A DNA stretch of 64,000 nt from NCBI RefSeq assembly GCF_022808675.1, contig NZ_JAKZKV010000009.1:1-64000 (forward strand). Reading direction: 5' to 3'. Position 1 is the stretch's first letter; every line of letters starts with the position of its first letter. Made by a program: the position numbers and the translations under genes. This DNA is from Parabacteroides sp. FAFU027. GTDB taxonomy: Bacteria; Bacteroidota; Bacteroidia; Bacteroidales; UBA7332. Positions 43,566-52,588 of the stretch are shown here, piece after piece. The notes under the pieces were generated by a model that worked only from the letters and a program-made list of their open reading frames with translations, had not been told where the DNA came from and did no database searches.

Positions 43566-45836
43566 TTATTCAAGCACAAAAGTGCTTTTTAGTCGTATAT
43601 CTGCTGAAGATGCACCAATCATCAAATCAAACTGTCCGGGTTCAGCCACCCACTCGAGTTTGCGGTTATAGAAAGAAAGCTTCTCTTTATCGATCGTAAA
43701 ATGGACAGTTTTGTGCTCACCTGAATCCAAATGAATCTTTTGGAAATCCTTGAGTTCTTTCACTGGTCTGACAACAGAGGCAACCTGATCCCTGAAATAA
43801 AGCTGAACCACCTCATCACCTGCATATTTTCCGGTATTTGTCAGAGAAAAAGAGACCTCAATCTTTTCATTCGACTTCATGTGTTCAGAACTAAGTTTAA
43901 GCCCATCATAGAGGAATGAGGTGTAACTCAATCCAAATCCGAATGGATAACGGGGAGATTTAGCCAAATCAATATACCCGGATTGATAGTTGGCAAATGA
44001 TCCATCATCGGATGCTGGCCGACCAGTATTCAGGTAATTATAATAAATGGGAATCTGACCTTCACTGGCAGGAAATGTCATTGGCAATTTCCCTGAAGGA
44101 TTATAGTCTCCAAACAAGACATCAGCCATAGCATTTCCTGCTTCAGAGCCCAACCACCAGGTATAAACTATAGATGAAACATGCTCCGCCGTCCAGTTAA
44201 ATATCAACGGACGACCTGCATTTACCAACACAATTACAGGCTTACCCGTTGTATATATAGCTTTTATCAACTCTTCCTGAATCCCTGGAAGATGAATATT
44301 AGACCGACTTTTGGCTTCACCACTCATGTCACGTTTCTCTCCGACTGTCAATATTACCACATCAGCTTTTCTGGCAACATTCACAGCTTCTGAAAAACCG
44401 ACCTTTGAAGTATCAGTGATATCACAACCCTTTGCATACAGTAAATTTCCTTTCCCTACACGAGCCTCTAATCCTTCGAAGGGAGAAATCACATCGCTGT
44501 TATCCGGCCATTCTACATTCCAGAAACCCAACATATCTACTTTGGATTTGGCTAAAGGTCCAATAAGAGCAATCTTTTTTGAGGGCGCCAAAGGTAATAG
44601 CCCATTTTCATTTTTAAGTAAGACTATACTTTTCCGCGCAACATCGCGTGCTTGTATCCTATGTTCTGTATCTGCTATTGTCTGAATCTCCCGTTCGGAA
44701 ATACTGAAGCGAAACGGATCATCAAATAGTCCCAATTCAAATTTTTTAGTAAGAATGCGTCTTGCCGCATCATTTATCAGTGAGACTGATACTTTCCCAT
44801 CCCTTACCAATTGTTTTAGATTCCGATTGTAACAACGACTTTCCATGTCCATATCGCTGCCTGCAGAAATAGCAGCCTGGGCAGCTTCATACTGGTCTTT
44901 GACATAACCATGTTGAATCATTTCGCCAATCGAACCCCAATCACTTACCACAAAGCCCTGGAATCCCCATTTACCTTTAAGAATATCCCGTTGCAAATAG
45001 GAATTACCTGTAGCCGGAATACCATTCAGATCATTGAAACTATTCATAAAAGTAGCAGCTCCAGCGTCCAATGCTGCTTTAAACGGAGGAAGATAAACTT
45101 CCCATAGAGAGCAGTCGCTCATATCCACAGAGTTATAGTCTCTTCCACCAATTGCAGCACCATAAGCAGCAAAATGCTTAACGCATGCCATTACGGCATC
45201 AGTCGCACCCAGGCCTTTTCCCTGAAATCCTTTCACCCGTGTCCGGGCAATAGCACACCCCAGATAAGTATCTTCTCCTGCACCCTCCATCACACGCCCC
45301 CAACGGGCATCACGTGCAATGTCGACCATTGGAGCAAATGTCCAGTGAATACCTGAAGCAGCAGTTTCAACAGCAGCAATACGTGCAGATGTTTCAATTG
45401 CATTCATGTCCCAACTGGCAGCTTCAGCCAAAGGGATCGGAAATATAGTTTTGTAACCATGAATTACATCCAGGCCGAAAAGTAACGGGATTCTCAATCG
45501 GGATTGCAGTGCTATTTCCTGCATTGCCCGGGTTTTGTCAACTCCCTTCACATTAAGTAATGAACCGACTTTTCCCTCACGTATTTCCTGAAGTTTGTTT
45601 CCCTCTGGCGATACAGGTCCGGTAGCCCAAGAACTGGAATATTGGTTGAGTTGTCCTATCTTTTCATCAAGTGTCATCAACTTCATCAGTGAATCTACCC
45701 GTTGTGCGACCGTATGATTTTGAGCCGAAAGATTATTGAAAAATAAAAGCAAACTCAATCCGACTGCCGTATACAGCCCTTTTTTAGAGTTTGCTTTATA
45801 GTAAGAACACATCAACTGATTGACTGTAGATTTCAT
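43566..45836 (-). CDS. GH3 beta-glucosidase (BglX-like), exported
   Basis: A 756-aa GH3 enzyme. Signal peptide cut near LSA-Q (about 39). N-terminal TIM barrel: KIGQLNQYSSSW, LFGLDVIHGYKTIFPIPLAEAASWD, FVVSDWGSIGEM with the nucleophile Asp near residue 297. The alpha/beta sandwich carries VGEKRDMSGEAKSRSNIHLPG with the acid/base Glu. The C-terminal fibronectin III-like domain contains FGLSYTSF ... VVQLYFRDQ. It would release glucose from beta-linked gluco-oligosaccharides in the periplasm, finishing the work of the three GH30 enzymes upstream. Confidence 0.95.
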   Translation of the reverse strand: MKSTVNQLMCSYYKANSKKGLYTAVGLSLLLFFNNLSAQNHTVAQRVDSLMKLMTLDEKIGQLNQYSSSWATGPVSPEGNKLQEIREGKVGSLLNVKGVDKTRAMQEIALQSRLRIPLLFGLDVIHGYKTIFPIPLAEAASWDMNAIETSARIAAVETAASGIHWTFAPMVDIARDARWGRVMEGAGEDTYLGCAIARTRVKGFQGKGLGATDAVMACVKHFAAYGAAIGGRDYNSVDMSDCSLWEVYLPPFKAALDAGAATFMNSFNDLNGIPATGNSYLQRDILKGKWGFQGFVVSDWGSIGEMIQHGYVKDQYEAAQAAISAGSDMDMESRCYNRNLKQLVRDGKVSVSLINDAARRILTKKFELGLFDDPFRFSISEREIQTIADTEHRIQARDVARKSIVLLKNENGLLPLAPSKKIALIGPLAKSKVDMLGFWNVEWPDNSDVISPFEGLEARVGKGNLLYAKGCDITDTSKVGFSEAVNVARKADVVILTVGEKRDMSGEAKSRSNIHLPGIQEELIKAIYTTGKPVIVLVNAGRPLIFNWTAEHVSSIVYTWWLGSEAGNAMADVLFGDYNPSGKLPMTFPASEGQIPIYYNYLNTGRPASDDGSFANYQSGYIDLAKSPRYPFGFGLSYTSFLYDGLKLSSEHMKSNEKIEVSFSLTNTGKYAGDEVVQLYFRDQVASVVRPVKELKDFQKIHLDSGEHKTVHFTIDKEKLSFYNRKLEWVAEPGQFDLMIGASSADIRLKSTFVLE

Positions 45837-45990
45837 ATGTCATTATTTATTTTTGTTTTGGCCACATATGGTACCGAAGCTATCGGTATCGCATATTATG
45901 TCATACACTTTGATGAACTCTTGTTCATGCTCGTTTCATATAAAGAGTTATATAATACATCCTAAAGGAAATCCGGACAATATCTAAGCG

Positions 45991-46185
45991 GTACTGAAAA
46001 ACGGTCGGGAGTCACTCTCTCTCGCATTTTTCAGTGCCGTTTTCTCGTTTTTCTGTGCCGCTCTTGCATTTCGGAGTGACTCTCTCGCATTTTTCAGTGC
46101 CTCCGACGCATTTTTCAGTGCCGCATTCGCATTTCGGAGTGACTCCAGACCATTTTTCAGTGACTCTTATGTGTTTTTCAGTACC
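45991..46185. repeat. 21-bp periodic repeat, locus B
   Basis: Eight units start exactly 21 bp apart (46028, 46049, 46070, 46091, 46112, 46133, 46154, 46175). Two variants alternate irregularly: TTTTTCAGTG and TTTCGGAGTG. An inverted copy (GGTACTGAAAAACGG, 45991-46005) precedes the array. It is the same family as the array at 24653-24773. Two plus-strand frames are open, one of them spelling a seven-residue HFSVPxx repeat up to 46228, but no gene start or signal supports translation. It occupies most of the 384-bp gap between the GH3 and GH30 genes. Confidence 0.88.
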
Positions 46186-46220
46186 CTGCAATATCTATCC
46201 GGCTTATTTATCTTATCTCT

Positions 46221-47687
46221 TTAATTAACCAACACTGTGCTGATTGAATGTGGGTGCGCTTCAATCTGTACAGCACGACCTTTAATCCACAATTTATAGG
46301 CTATTTTTTCAGAACTACGATTCATCACCACAACTGCGAATGTCCCGTCTGTATTTACAAATCCTGTTGCCAACAGCTTATCCCGATTTGAAGATACCGC
46401 TACTCTTTTCGCTCCCGGTCTGATATATTTCGAAAAATGGCCGATATAATAATAGATATTAGTATAAAGCAGTTCTCCTTTTCGTGTATCTGCTATAATC
46501 GGAGCAAAACAATAATTTCCTACGTGATTAGGGCCGCCATTTTCGTCTAAAAGAATATTCCAGTCAGTCCAGGCAACTGTTCCACAATTAAAGTCATTGA
46601 TCATTGAATAACCATATTTCTCCCCTAATGTCCAGTCTTTGATCCGATCATACTGAAAGCGTTCGATACAACCTTCCGTGAAAAAAAGTTTTTTATCAGG
46701 GAAAGCTTCGTGCACACGTTTCAGGTTCTCAAAAAGCATATCACTTCCGGTCCATGTTTCATACCAATGGTACCCAATCCCCCACACATATTTGGCCGCT
46801 TCCGGATCACTAAGAATGGTACTTGCCCGCTGATATACCTGATCCCGATTGTGATCCCACGCGATCATTTTTTTATCAGACATACCTGCCTTTTGTAACG
46901 TTGGGCCAAGATATCGACGTATAAAATCCCGTTCTTCCTCTGCAGTAAACACACAGGATTCCCATTTCTGTTTGGCCATTGGCTCATTTTGCACAGTTAA
47001 TCCCCAGATAGGAATGCCTTCTTTTCTGTACTCATTGATGAATTTCACATAGTAATTTGCCCAGGCCTGACGGTAATTGGCTAGCAGTTTTCCTCCTTGT
47101 AACATATTGTTATTATCCTTCATCCAGGCTGGAGGACTCCATGGACTTACAAACAGCGTCAAAGACCCACCGGCTGCGGTTACAGCTTGTTTGATAAGAG
47201 GAATTTTATACTTCTTATCGTGTTCAACCGAAAAACTGTTCAGCTCTTTATCGTTCACTTTTACATAAGTATAGTTATCACTTGAAAAATCACAACTGTT
47301 GATGTTTGTACGACCTAAGGTATAACCTATTCCTTTGGTTTTGCTGTAATAAGCATCAAGTAACTCCTGTTGCTTCAGTTTTGGTAATTTGGCAAATGTT
47401 TCCGCTGAAGCATCTGTCAAGGCACCTCCTATTCCAACCATAGTCTGGAAAGTTTTTGACGGATCAACAAACACACAGACTTCTGTTTCCAACGGTTGGG
47501 GAACCGATTGAAATTCTGTTATCTGAGTTGGTGTAAAACGGTAATCGGTATTTTGAGCAGTGGTAATAACCTTTGCAGAATGAGGTTGGAATAGATTATT
47601 GGTCTTTCCTCCCGCCTGAGCGGATTGACCAAGGCTTAAAATTGCGGTCAGGGAAATAGCAGAAATTGCAAACTTCATATTCTTCAT
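46221..47687 (-). CDS. GH30 family glucanase/glucosylceramidase-like, exported
   Basis: With ATG 47687 (MKNMKFAISAISLTAIL; alternatives 47678 and 47720) the product is 488 aa with a signal peptide ending AQAG. GH30 (beta/alpha)8 features: TMVGIGGALTDASAETFAKL, GYTLGRTNINSCDFS, VSPWSPPAWMKDNNNM, WGLTVQNEPMAKQKWESC (acid/base Glu) and LFFTEGCIE (nucleophile). The end is a short beta domain (FAVVVMNRSSEKIAYKLWIKG). No lipobox and no T9SS tail, so it is probably periplasmic. In the PUL context beta-1,6-glucan oligosaccharides are the likely substrate. Confidence 0.92.
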   Translation of the reverse strand: MKNMKFAISAISLTAILSLGQSAQAGGKTNNLFQPHSAKVITTAQNTDYRFTPTQITEFQSVPQPLETEVCVFVDPSKTFQTMVGIGGALTDASAETFAKLPKLKQQELLDAYYSKTKGIGYTLGRTNINSCDFSSDNYTYVKVNDKELNSFSVEHDKKYKIPLIKQAVTAAGGSLTLFVSPWSPPAWMKDNNNMLQGGKLLANYRQAWANYYVKFINEYRKEGIPIWGLTVQNEPMAKQKWESCVFTAEEERDFIRRYLGPTLQKAGMSDKKMIAWDHNRDQVYQRASTILSDPEAAKYVWGIGYHWYETWTGSDMLFENLKRVHEAFPDKKLFFTEGCIERFQYDRIKDWTLGEKYGYSMINDFNCGTVAWTDWNILLDENGGPNHVGNYCFAPIIADTRKGELLYTNIYYYIGHFSKYIRPGAKRVAVSSNRDKLLATGFVNTDGTFAVVVMNRSSEKIAYKLWIKGRAVQIEAHPHSISTVLVN

Positions 47688-47724
47688 TTTTAGAGTATTA
47701 TATAATAATGATAGATTCAAGATA

Positions 47725-49404
47725 TTATTTTTTTATCAAACGCTCACTTAACGACACTGCATCTCCGGATAGTTTTGCCAGATAAATACCTTTGGGCAGG
47801 CTGGATATATTCAAATGTTCTATTTGATTATCAGCACTTAGTGACTGTTTAAACACAAGAGTCCCCGAGAGGTTATATAACTGGACAGATGCAGTTTCAC
47901 CCAATAAATCAGGATGCGTTATTGATACACTTTCTCCTGCCGGATTAGGAATCAACTTAACATTATCTTTTACTGATTCGGATACATCTGTTGATACAGT
48001 ACTCCAGGTAAATGAAGCAACAGAATTCGTTGGTATTGTGTAAATAAACGATTTTCCATTACAGGTTAATTTCACATTCTGGTCTGATGAAGCACTATTA
48101 AAGGTTATGACAGCAATAGTTCCATCGCTGTTTTTAAATGCAGTCACAGAAACATTACTATTGCTGGAAGTGGTATTTATCCTGGCTGCTCCCGATTGGA
48201 CAAACTTAGAAGCCTGCCCTATGATATAATATGCAACATTTCGGACAATTGTACTTCCATTAATTGTTACAGCTCCCATACACGTAGTGCAACCACCGGA
48301 CGTATGCGGCCCATAAGATGAATTATTCGCCAGATTCCATTCAAAGATAGCTTTAGCCCAGTTATTCGCCCCCCCGATAACCACATTTTTAATATGCCAT
48401 CCCAAATCTCCTGAGAAAGAACCAGTAGAAGCTGAATATTGTTCCGTAAAATAAACGTTTTTATTGGTCGCATTCTTCACTGTTGTCAATGCCGAAATAT
48501 TTCCGGCATAAAGATGAAATACCGCACCATCCACATAGCTGCTATTATTGCAAACATCAATCGGATAGGTTGTATTGTCACAATTATGATCATAAGCAAT
48601 TATTTTCACGTTTGAATAACCAGCAGCCAGTAAGGCCGGTCCAAGATTATTATTGATAAAATTCTTTTGTTCCGTAGAACTCATTCCCATGCTGGGATCA
48701 TTACTTTGGTTCAATGGCTCATTTTGCGGAGTAATTGCCCAAATCTTTATCCCCTGAGCGCTCATGGCATCGAGATATTTAACAAAATAGCGTGCATAAG
48801 AAGAATAATAACTGTTATTTAGAGTACCTCCTATCCATGATGTGTTGGACTTCATCCAACGCAGAGCGGTCCAGGGCGTTGCCAATATTTTCATATCAGG
48901 ATTTATCGCCAGTATCTTCTTTATTATGGGAATCAAATAAGTTTGATCAGCTCCAACCAGACTAAAATTCATCATATTTACATCTCCTGATGATTCATTG
49001 TAGCTATAGTCGGAAGAGCTTAGGTCTGATGCACCAATACTGATACGAATGGCAGAAATACCTATTCCGGTCGTTTTATTAAACAACTCATTCAGGAGCT
49101 GGATTTGCAGAGATTCAGACAAAGAACTGATCACTTCGGCACTCCCTTCGGTAAGAGTAAAGCCCAGGCCATCCATTGTCTGATAGGCTATCGACGGATC
49201 AATAGTTATGGAATTTGTAGATGTAGAAGTAGTTCCGAATACTACAGATGACTGTTTCTGAAGAAGGAGAGTCTTACTTCCGGTTGTCAACCACGGTGTT
49301 ACCGTTTGCGACATTGCTCCAGAGGCAAAAAACACCCCGATAAAAGTATTAATAATCCATATTTCTATCCTGATTGACAGAGGTTTGCTTGAGCTGTGTT
49401 TCAC
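47725..49404 (-). CDS. GH30 glucanase with T9SS type A sorting domain
   Basis: A 559-aa GH30 paralogue. Signal peptide near residue 32 (SGAMS-Q). Catalytic part: QTMDGLGFTLTEGSAEVISSL, GISAIRISIGASDLSSSDYSY, ATPWTALRWMKSN, WAITPQNEPLNQ (acid/base) and NVYFTEQYS (nucleophile). The C-terminal ~75 residues are a T9SS sorting domain: VKLIPNPAGESVSITHPD, VQLYNLSGTLVF and LPKGIYLAKLSGD. It should be exported through the outer membrane, unlike the neighbouring GH30, which starts 38 bp past its stop. Confidence 0.93.
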   Translation of the reverse strand: MKHSSSKPLSIRIEIWIINTFIGVFFASGAMSQTVTPWLTTGSKTLLLQKQSSVVFGTTSTSTNSITIDPSIAYQTMDGLGFTLTEGSAEVISSLSESLQIQLLNELFNKTTGIGISAIRISIGASDLSSSDYSYNESSGDVNMMNFSLVGADQTYLIPIIKKILAINPDMKILATPWTALRWMKSNTSWIGGTLNNSYYSSYARYFVKYLDAMSAQGIKIWAITPQNEPLNQSNDPSMGMSSTEQKNFINNNLGPALLAAGYSNVKIIAYDHNCDNTTYPIDVCNNSSYVDGAVFHLYAGNISALTTVKNATNKNVYFTEQYSASTGSFSGDLGWHIKNVVIGGANNWAKAIFEWNLANNSSYGPHTSGGCTTCMGAVTINGSTIVRNVAYYIIGQASKFVQSGAARINTTSSNSNVSVTAFKNSDGTIAVITFNSASSDQNVKLTCNGKSFIYTIPTNSVASFTWSTVSTDVSESVKDNVKLIPNPAGESVSITHPDLLGETASVQLYNLSGTLVFKQSLSADNQIEHLNISSLPKGIYLAKLSGDAVSLSERLIKK

Positions 49405-49435
49405 GTTTCAGATTCTTATTACTGGTTTTATTAAA

Positions 49436-49484
49436 GATACACCTTAACAATCCGAAACTTACTAATTTCAGGTTAAGGTGTATC
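49436..49484 (-). terminator. 13-bp perfect hairpin between PUL genes
   Basis: GATACACCTTAAC (49436-49448) and its exact complement (49472-49484) flank 23 nt. It lies between the SGNH gene and the GH30-T9SS gene. It could be a terminator, or an mRNA hairpin that sets their relative levels; no long T-run is seen. Confidence 0.5.
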
Positions 49485-49509
49485 AGCTACTCTTAATGCA
49501 AACTCAAAT

Positions 49510-52500
49510 TCACTTGATTGTATCTGCTTTTGTGAATTTAAATCCCTGAGAAATACTATTACCGACACCCTTTATAACCAAAACATATTGCATCGGTGAT
49601 AGTGAGGTTATGTTGATTTCCTTTTTATCGGACAATTGGCCGTTCAAGACTATTTGCCCATCCAACTTATAAACTGAATAATCATAGGGTCTATCAGAAG
49701 TCAATCCATCTATCGTCACCTCATTCTGAGCCGGATTAGGTGAAATTCTGATTCTTCCTGTTGTCGTATTTTCTGAGACTCCGGTTGTAACCTGTTGTAC
49801 ACGTTGTACTGTGTTTGTACTTTGAGCCTGATTTACAAGAGCATTTGTACCTAATACGGCCTGACCGTCAAGTGGTGCATAAATCTCCAGACTCGATTTC
49901 AACATTTTTCCGCTATTGAGTCCTGTTAACTCATCACTATTCATCCCCGATCTGTAGAAAAATAGCTCTCTGTAATCAATTACCGCCGGTGCATTGACAT
50001 CATTCAGGCTGAATTTATCAGCAAGAAGTTTTTCACTTAAACGACCGGATTCCATAGCATCTGAATATAAAAGAGTTTCACCTCTGGCATAAAAATGAGT
50101 TAAGGTAACCTTGTGCCATTGTCCGTCATTTACAACGGTAGTTCCGGTAATAATCCCACCGTTAGGGGATGAATATTGCAGGACACCAGCATCTGTAATC
50201 GTAAGCGAACCGGTTTGTCCAGCCTGGTCAAACGAAGAAATAATACCTGTACCGGTAGTTCTCACGTCAAATGATATCGTAAACGGGTGAATCAGATTTT
50301 CAGGAATAAAAGTCAGTCTATCTGTTGACACTGATTTCCCCAAAGTCAAATAAGTTCCGGATACTTTCTGCGGCAATGATTTTCCATTCTGAATCGCGTC
50401 AAAAAGAGAGGGTACGATTGCATAAGAAAACTCTGCATGTCCGGCATCATTCGGGTGATAGACATCAGACTGATATCCAACCGGCCATTTTCCGGTGCCA
50501 TCGTCAATTGCTCCAAGCATGTTTACACTGGGGACATCCCATTCGTGAATCAGCATATTCATCTGACGGATGTACGAATAATCAGTCAAGTCAAAATCAG
50601 CACGGGTGTAGTTATTCGTTACCAATGGATATTTGCCACTTGCACGGGCCATATCAATCAGAGTTTGCATGTTGGTTTTGAACTGATTGAAAATCGCCTG
50701 TTTATCAGTAGCTTCATGGATACCTTCATTACCAAGAGAAAGAGCATAGACTACATATTTACTACACTGAGGAGTTAGATCTGACTCCCATCGGCTTAAG
50801 AGATTCAACGTACTATTTCCATTTACGGAAATATTTCCTACACTCCAGTTATATCCCTTGTTGTCAGCAAATCGTTGAGCCAGCTCCTGCGTATACAGAT
50901 AGCGATATCCCTGCATATTGGTAGCCCCCTGTCCATTAGCAACAGATGAGCCCATCCAGGCAATACGGTAATTATCTATTGACGGACATGCAACCGAATA
51001 GGTATAGTTTCTCAGGTCAACTGTTACATTTACCAATCCGTACCCAAGGGGAATATCTTCCACCGTATAGCCATTGGCGCTGGCCTGTGACTCCATCCTG
51101 ACAGTATGGGAAGTACCCTGAACCCTTTTCAACACATATGACCAATTACCATTTGCCCGTAATACAAACCGGGGTGTTTCAGTTGTTGTAACGGTCATAT
51201 CTACAAGACCTGACCAAACCCCGTTACCCTGATAAGTCAGTGGAACATCACCTCCCCATCCGCTAACGATTGTGCTACCGACAACACTCCATTTGGTAAT
51301 TGGCAAAATCGTGTAAGTATTGGTGCTTAGATTTACCGTAATCAATACAGGCCCAGACTCCGCAGGATCAATTCCTGCACCTCCGGCCTGAATAGTACCC
51401 GACGTTGCTCCTGCTCCAAATACCGTAGCAGACTGATCCTGTGAAGTATAAAAATTAAAAGTCCCGTCTGACTTCAATGAGGTATAAATCTCAAATACAG
51501 GAGTTACAATACCATTAAATCCGGTAACCATTTTCATCGGAATGGCACTCCCTATATTATCTCCGTTTTCTGTGTTTGATCCGGAAAAATAGAGCGCTGC
51601 AAGCTGATTTGAGATGGTAATTTGCTTTGTTACAGTAATGGTAGAACTGGTTTGAGTCAGTGTTGCAGTTACTGTTACAGCGCCATTCTTTTTGGGATAA
51701 AGGAGCCCATTCGCATCAATGTAAGCAACGGTTTCATCATCCACTTTCCAGGAAACAGTCTTTACAGTCGCATTGGACGGTGTAATTTGAGCCGACATTT
51801 GCGAAGTTGCCCCGGTTGAAGAAATATTATTTCCAGAGATAGTAATGGAGGTAGCATCAATCTGACCTGCAGTATATTCTTCAACTTTCATCAGGTTAAT
51901 ATGAGCATAGGTTCCGGATGAAACTGCCAGATCCAGCGTAATCTCGCCACTTGCATTCGGGTAAATCAGATCAGAAGCATATACAGTACTGTTGTTTCCG
52001 TTATAGCCGGTACCACCCAGATTAGTTCCTGAAGTCTGAAGATTACCAATGGCTGAATTTATTCCGGTAAGTGTGTATTTTGCGATCCGGGGCTCAGTTG
52101 TATTCCGGCTACCAAAAATATAGAACTTATATGCTTTGGATGGATTTAATCCTGTGAGTTTAAATGCTCCCGGCGTTGAAGCATTTGTAGTAAAGAAATA
52201 ATCCTGAGTAGCTGTCGCTATGGCATATTCACCCAATAATGTAGTACCGGGTGCAGTAAGTCCACCGGATAGAATCCCGTTTTTTGACATGGCTTTAGTC
52301 ACCAACAAACGAAATCCTGTCGCTGCATTCGTTGAATTAACGATAGCGATATTTCCGGCAACAGTATTGTCAGTCAGGTTATTCCAGTAGTTTCCATTTA
52401 CATCCGGACTGGTGGTTATATTCCCGTTGGTAACATCATTCGGTCCAAAATCCACGTAAAACTTTTGCTGCAAGGTCTGAGCATTTAGTTGCACAAAACC

Positions 52501-52539
52501 TAACATCATACAAATCAGAAAATAAAATATCTTTCTCAT
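49510..52539 (-). CDS. modular secreted SGNH-hydrolase with glycan-binding domains and T9SS tail
   Basis: A 1009-aa secreted protein. In order: signal peptide (LNA-Q); a ~200-aa beta domain (FYVDFGPNDVTNGN ... INLMKVEEY); a bacterial Ig-like domain (~228-310, ATVKTVSWKVDDETVAYID); SusE/F-like binding modules (~315-520); an SGNH hydrolase core (~525-730) with block I WMGSSVANGQG, LSLGNEG, and block V DVYHPNDAGH; a LamG-like domain (~750-890, GQWHKVTLTHFYARGE); and a T9SS sorting domain (~930-1009, RISPNPAQNEVTID). It is probably a deacylating enzyme (for example acetyl-ester hydrolase) fixed on a glucan. The substrate is inference. Confidence 0.8.
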   Translation of the reverse strand: MRKIFYFLICMMLGFVQLNAQTLQQKFYVDFGPNDVTNGNITTSPDVNGNYWNNLTDNTVAGNIAIVNSTNAATGFRLLVTKAMSKNGILSGGLTAPGTTLLGEYAIATATQDYFFTTNASTPGAFKLTGLNPSKAYKFYIFGSRNTTEPRIAKYTLTGINSAIGNLQTSGTNLGGTGYNGNNSTVYASDLIYPNASGEITLDLAVSSGTYAHINLMKVEEYTAGQIDATSITISGNNISSTGATSQMSAQITPSNATVKTVSWKVDDETVAYIDANGLLYPKKNGAVTVTATLTQTSSTITVTKQITISNQLAALYFSGSNTENGDNIGSAIPMKMVTGFNGIVTPVFEIYTSLKSDGTFNFYTSQDQSATVFGAGATSGTIQAGGAGIDPAESGPVLITVNLSTNTYTILPITKWSVVGSTIVSGWGGDVPLTYQGNGVWSGLVDMTVTTTETPRFVLRANGNWSYVLKRVQGTSHTVRMESQASANGYTVEDIPLGYGLVNVTVDLRNYTYSVACPSIDNYRIAWMGSSVANGQGATNMQGYRYLYTQELAQRFADNKGYNWSVGNISVNGNSTLNLLSRWESDLTPQCSKYVVYALSLGNEGIHEATDKQAIFNQFKTNMQTLIDMARASGKYPLVTNNYTRADFDLTDYSYIRQMNMLIHEWDVPSVNMLGAIDDGTGKWPVGYQSDVYHPNDAGHAEFSYAIVPSLFDAIQNGKSLPQKVSGTYLTLGKSVSTDRLTFIPENLIHPFTISFDVRTTGTGIISSFDQAGQTGSLTITDAGVLQYSSPNGGIITGTTVVNDGQWHKVTLTHFYARGETLLYSDAMESGRLSEKLLADKFSLNDVNAPAVIDYRELFFYRSGMNSDELTGLNSGKMLKSSLEIYAPLDGQAVLGTNALVNQAQSTNTVQRVQQVTTGVSENTTTGRIRISPNPAQNEVTIDGLTSDRPYDYSVYKLDGQIVLNGQLSDKKEINITSLSPMQYVLVIKGVGNSISQGFKFTKADTIK

Positions 52540-52588
52540 TGTCCTTTTGTTTTTAATTTTTCAAGCAGGCACTTGTAAGCAGCTCTCG

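Noticed and set aside
46034-46228. 64-codon open frame over the 21-bp repeats
   Set aside because: It starts with GTG inside the repeat, another frame is also open, and it runs into the GH30 3' end. It is better explained as a by-product of the repeat.
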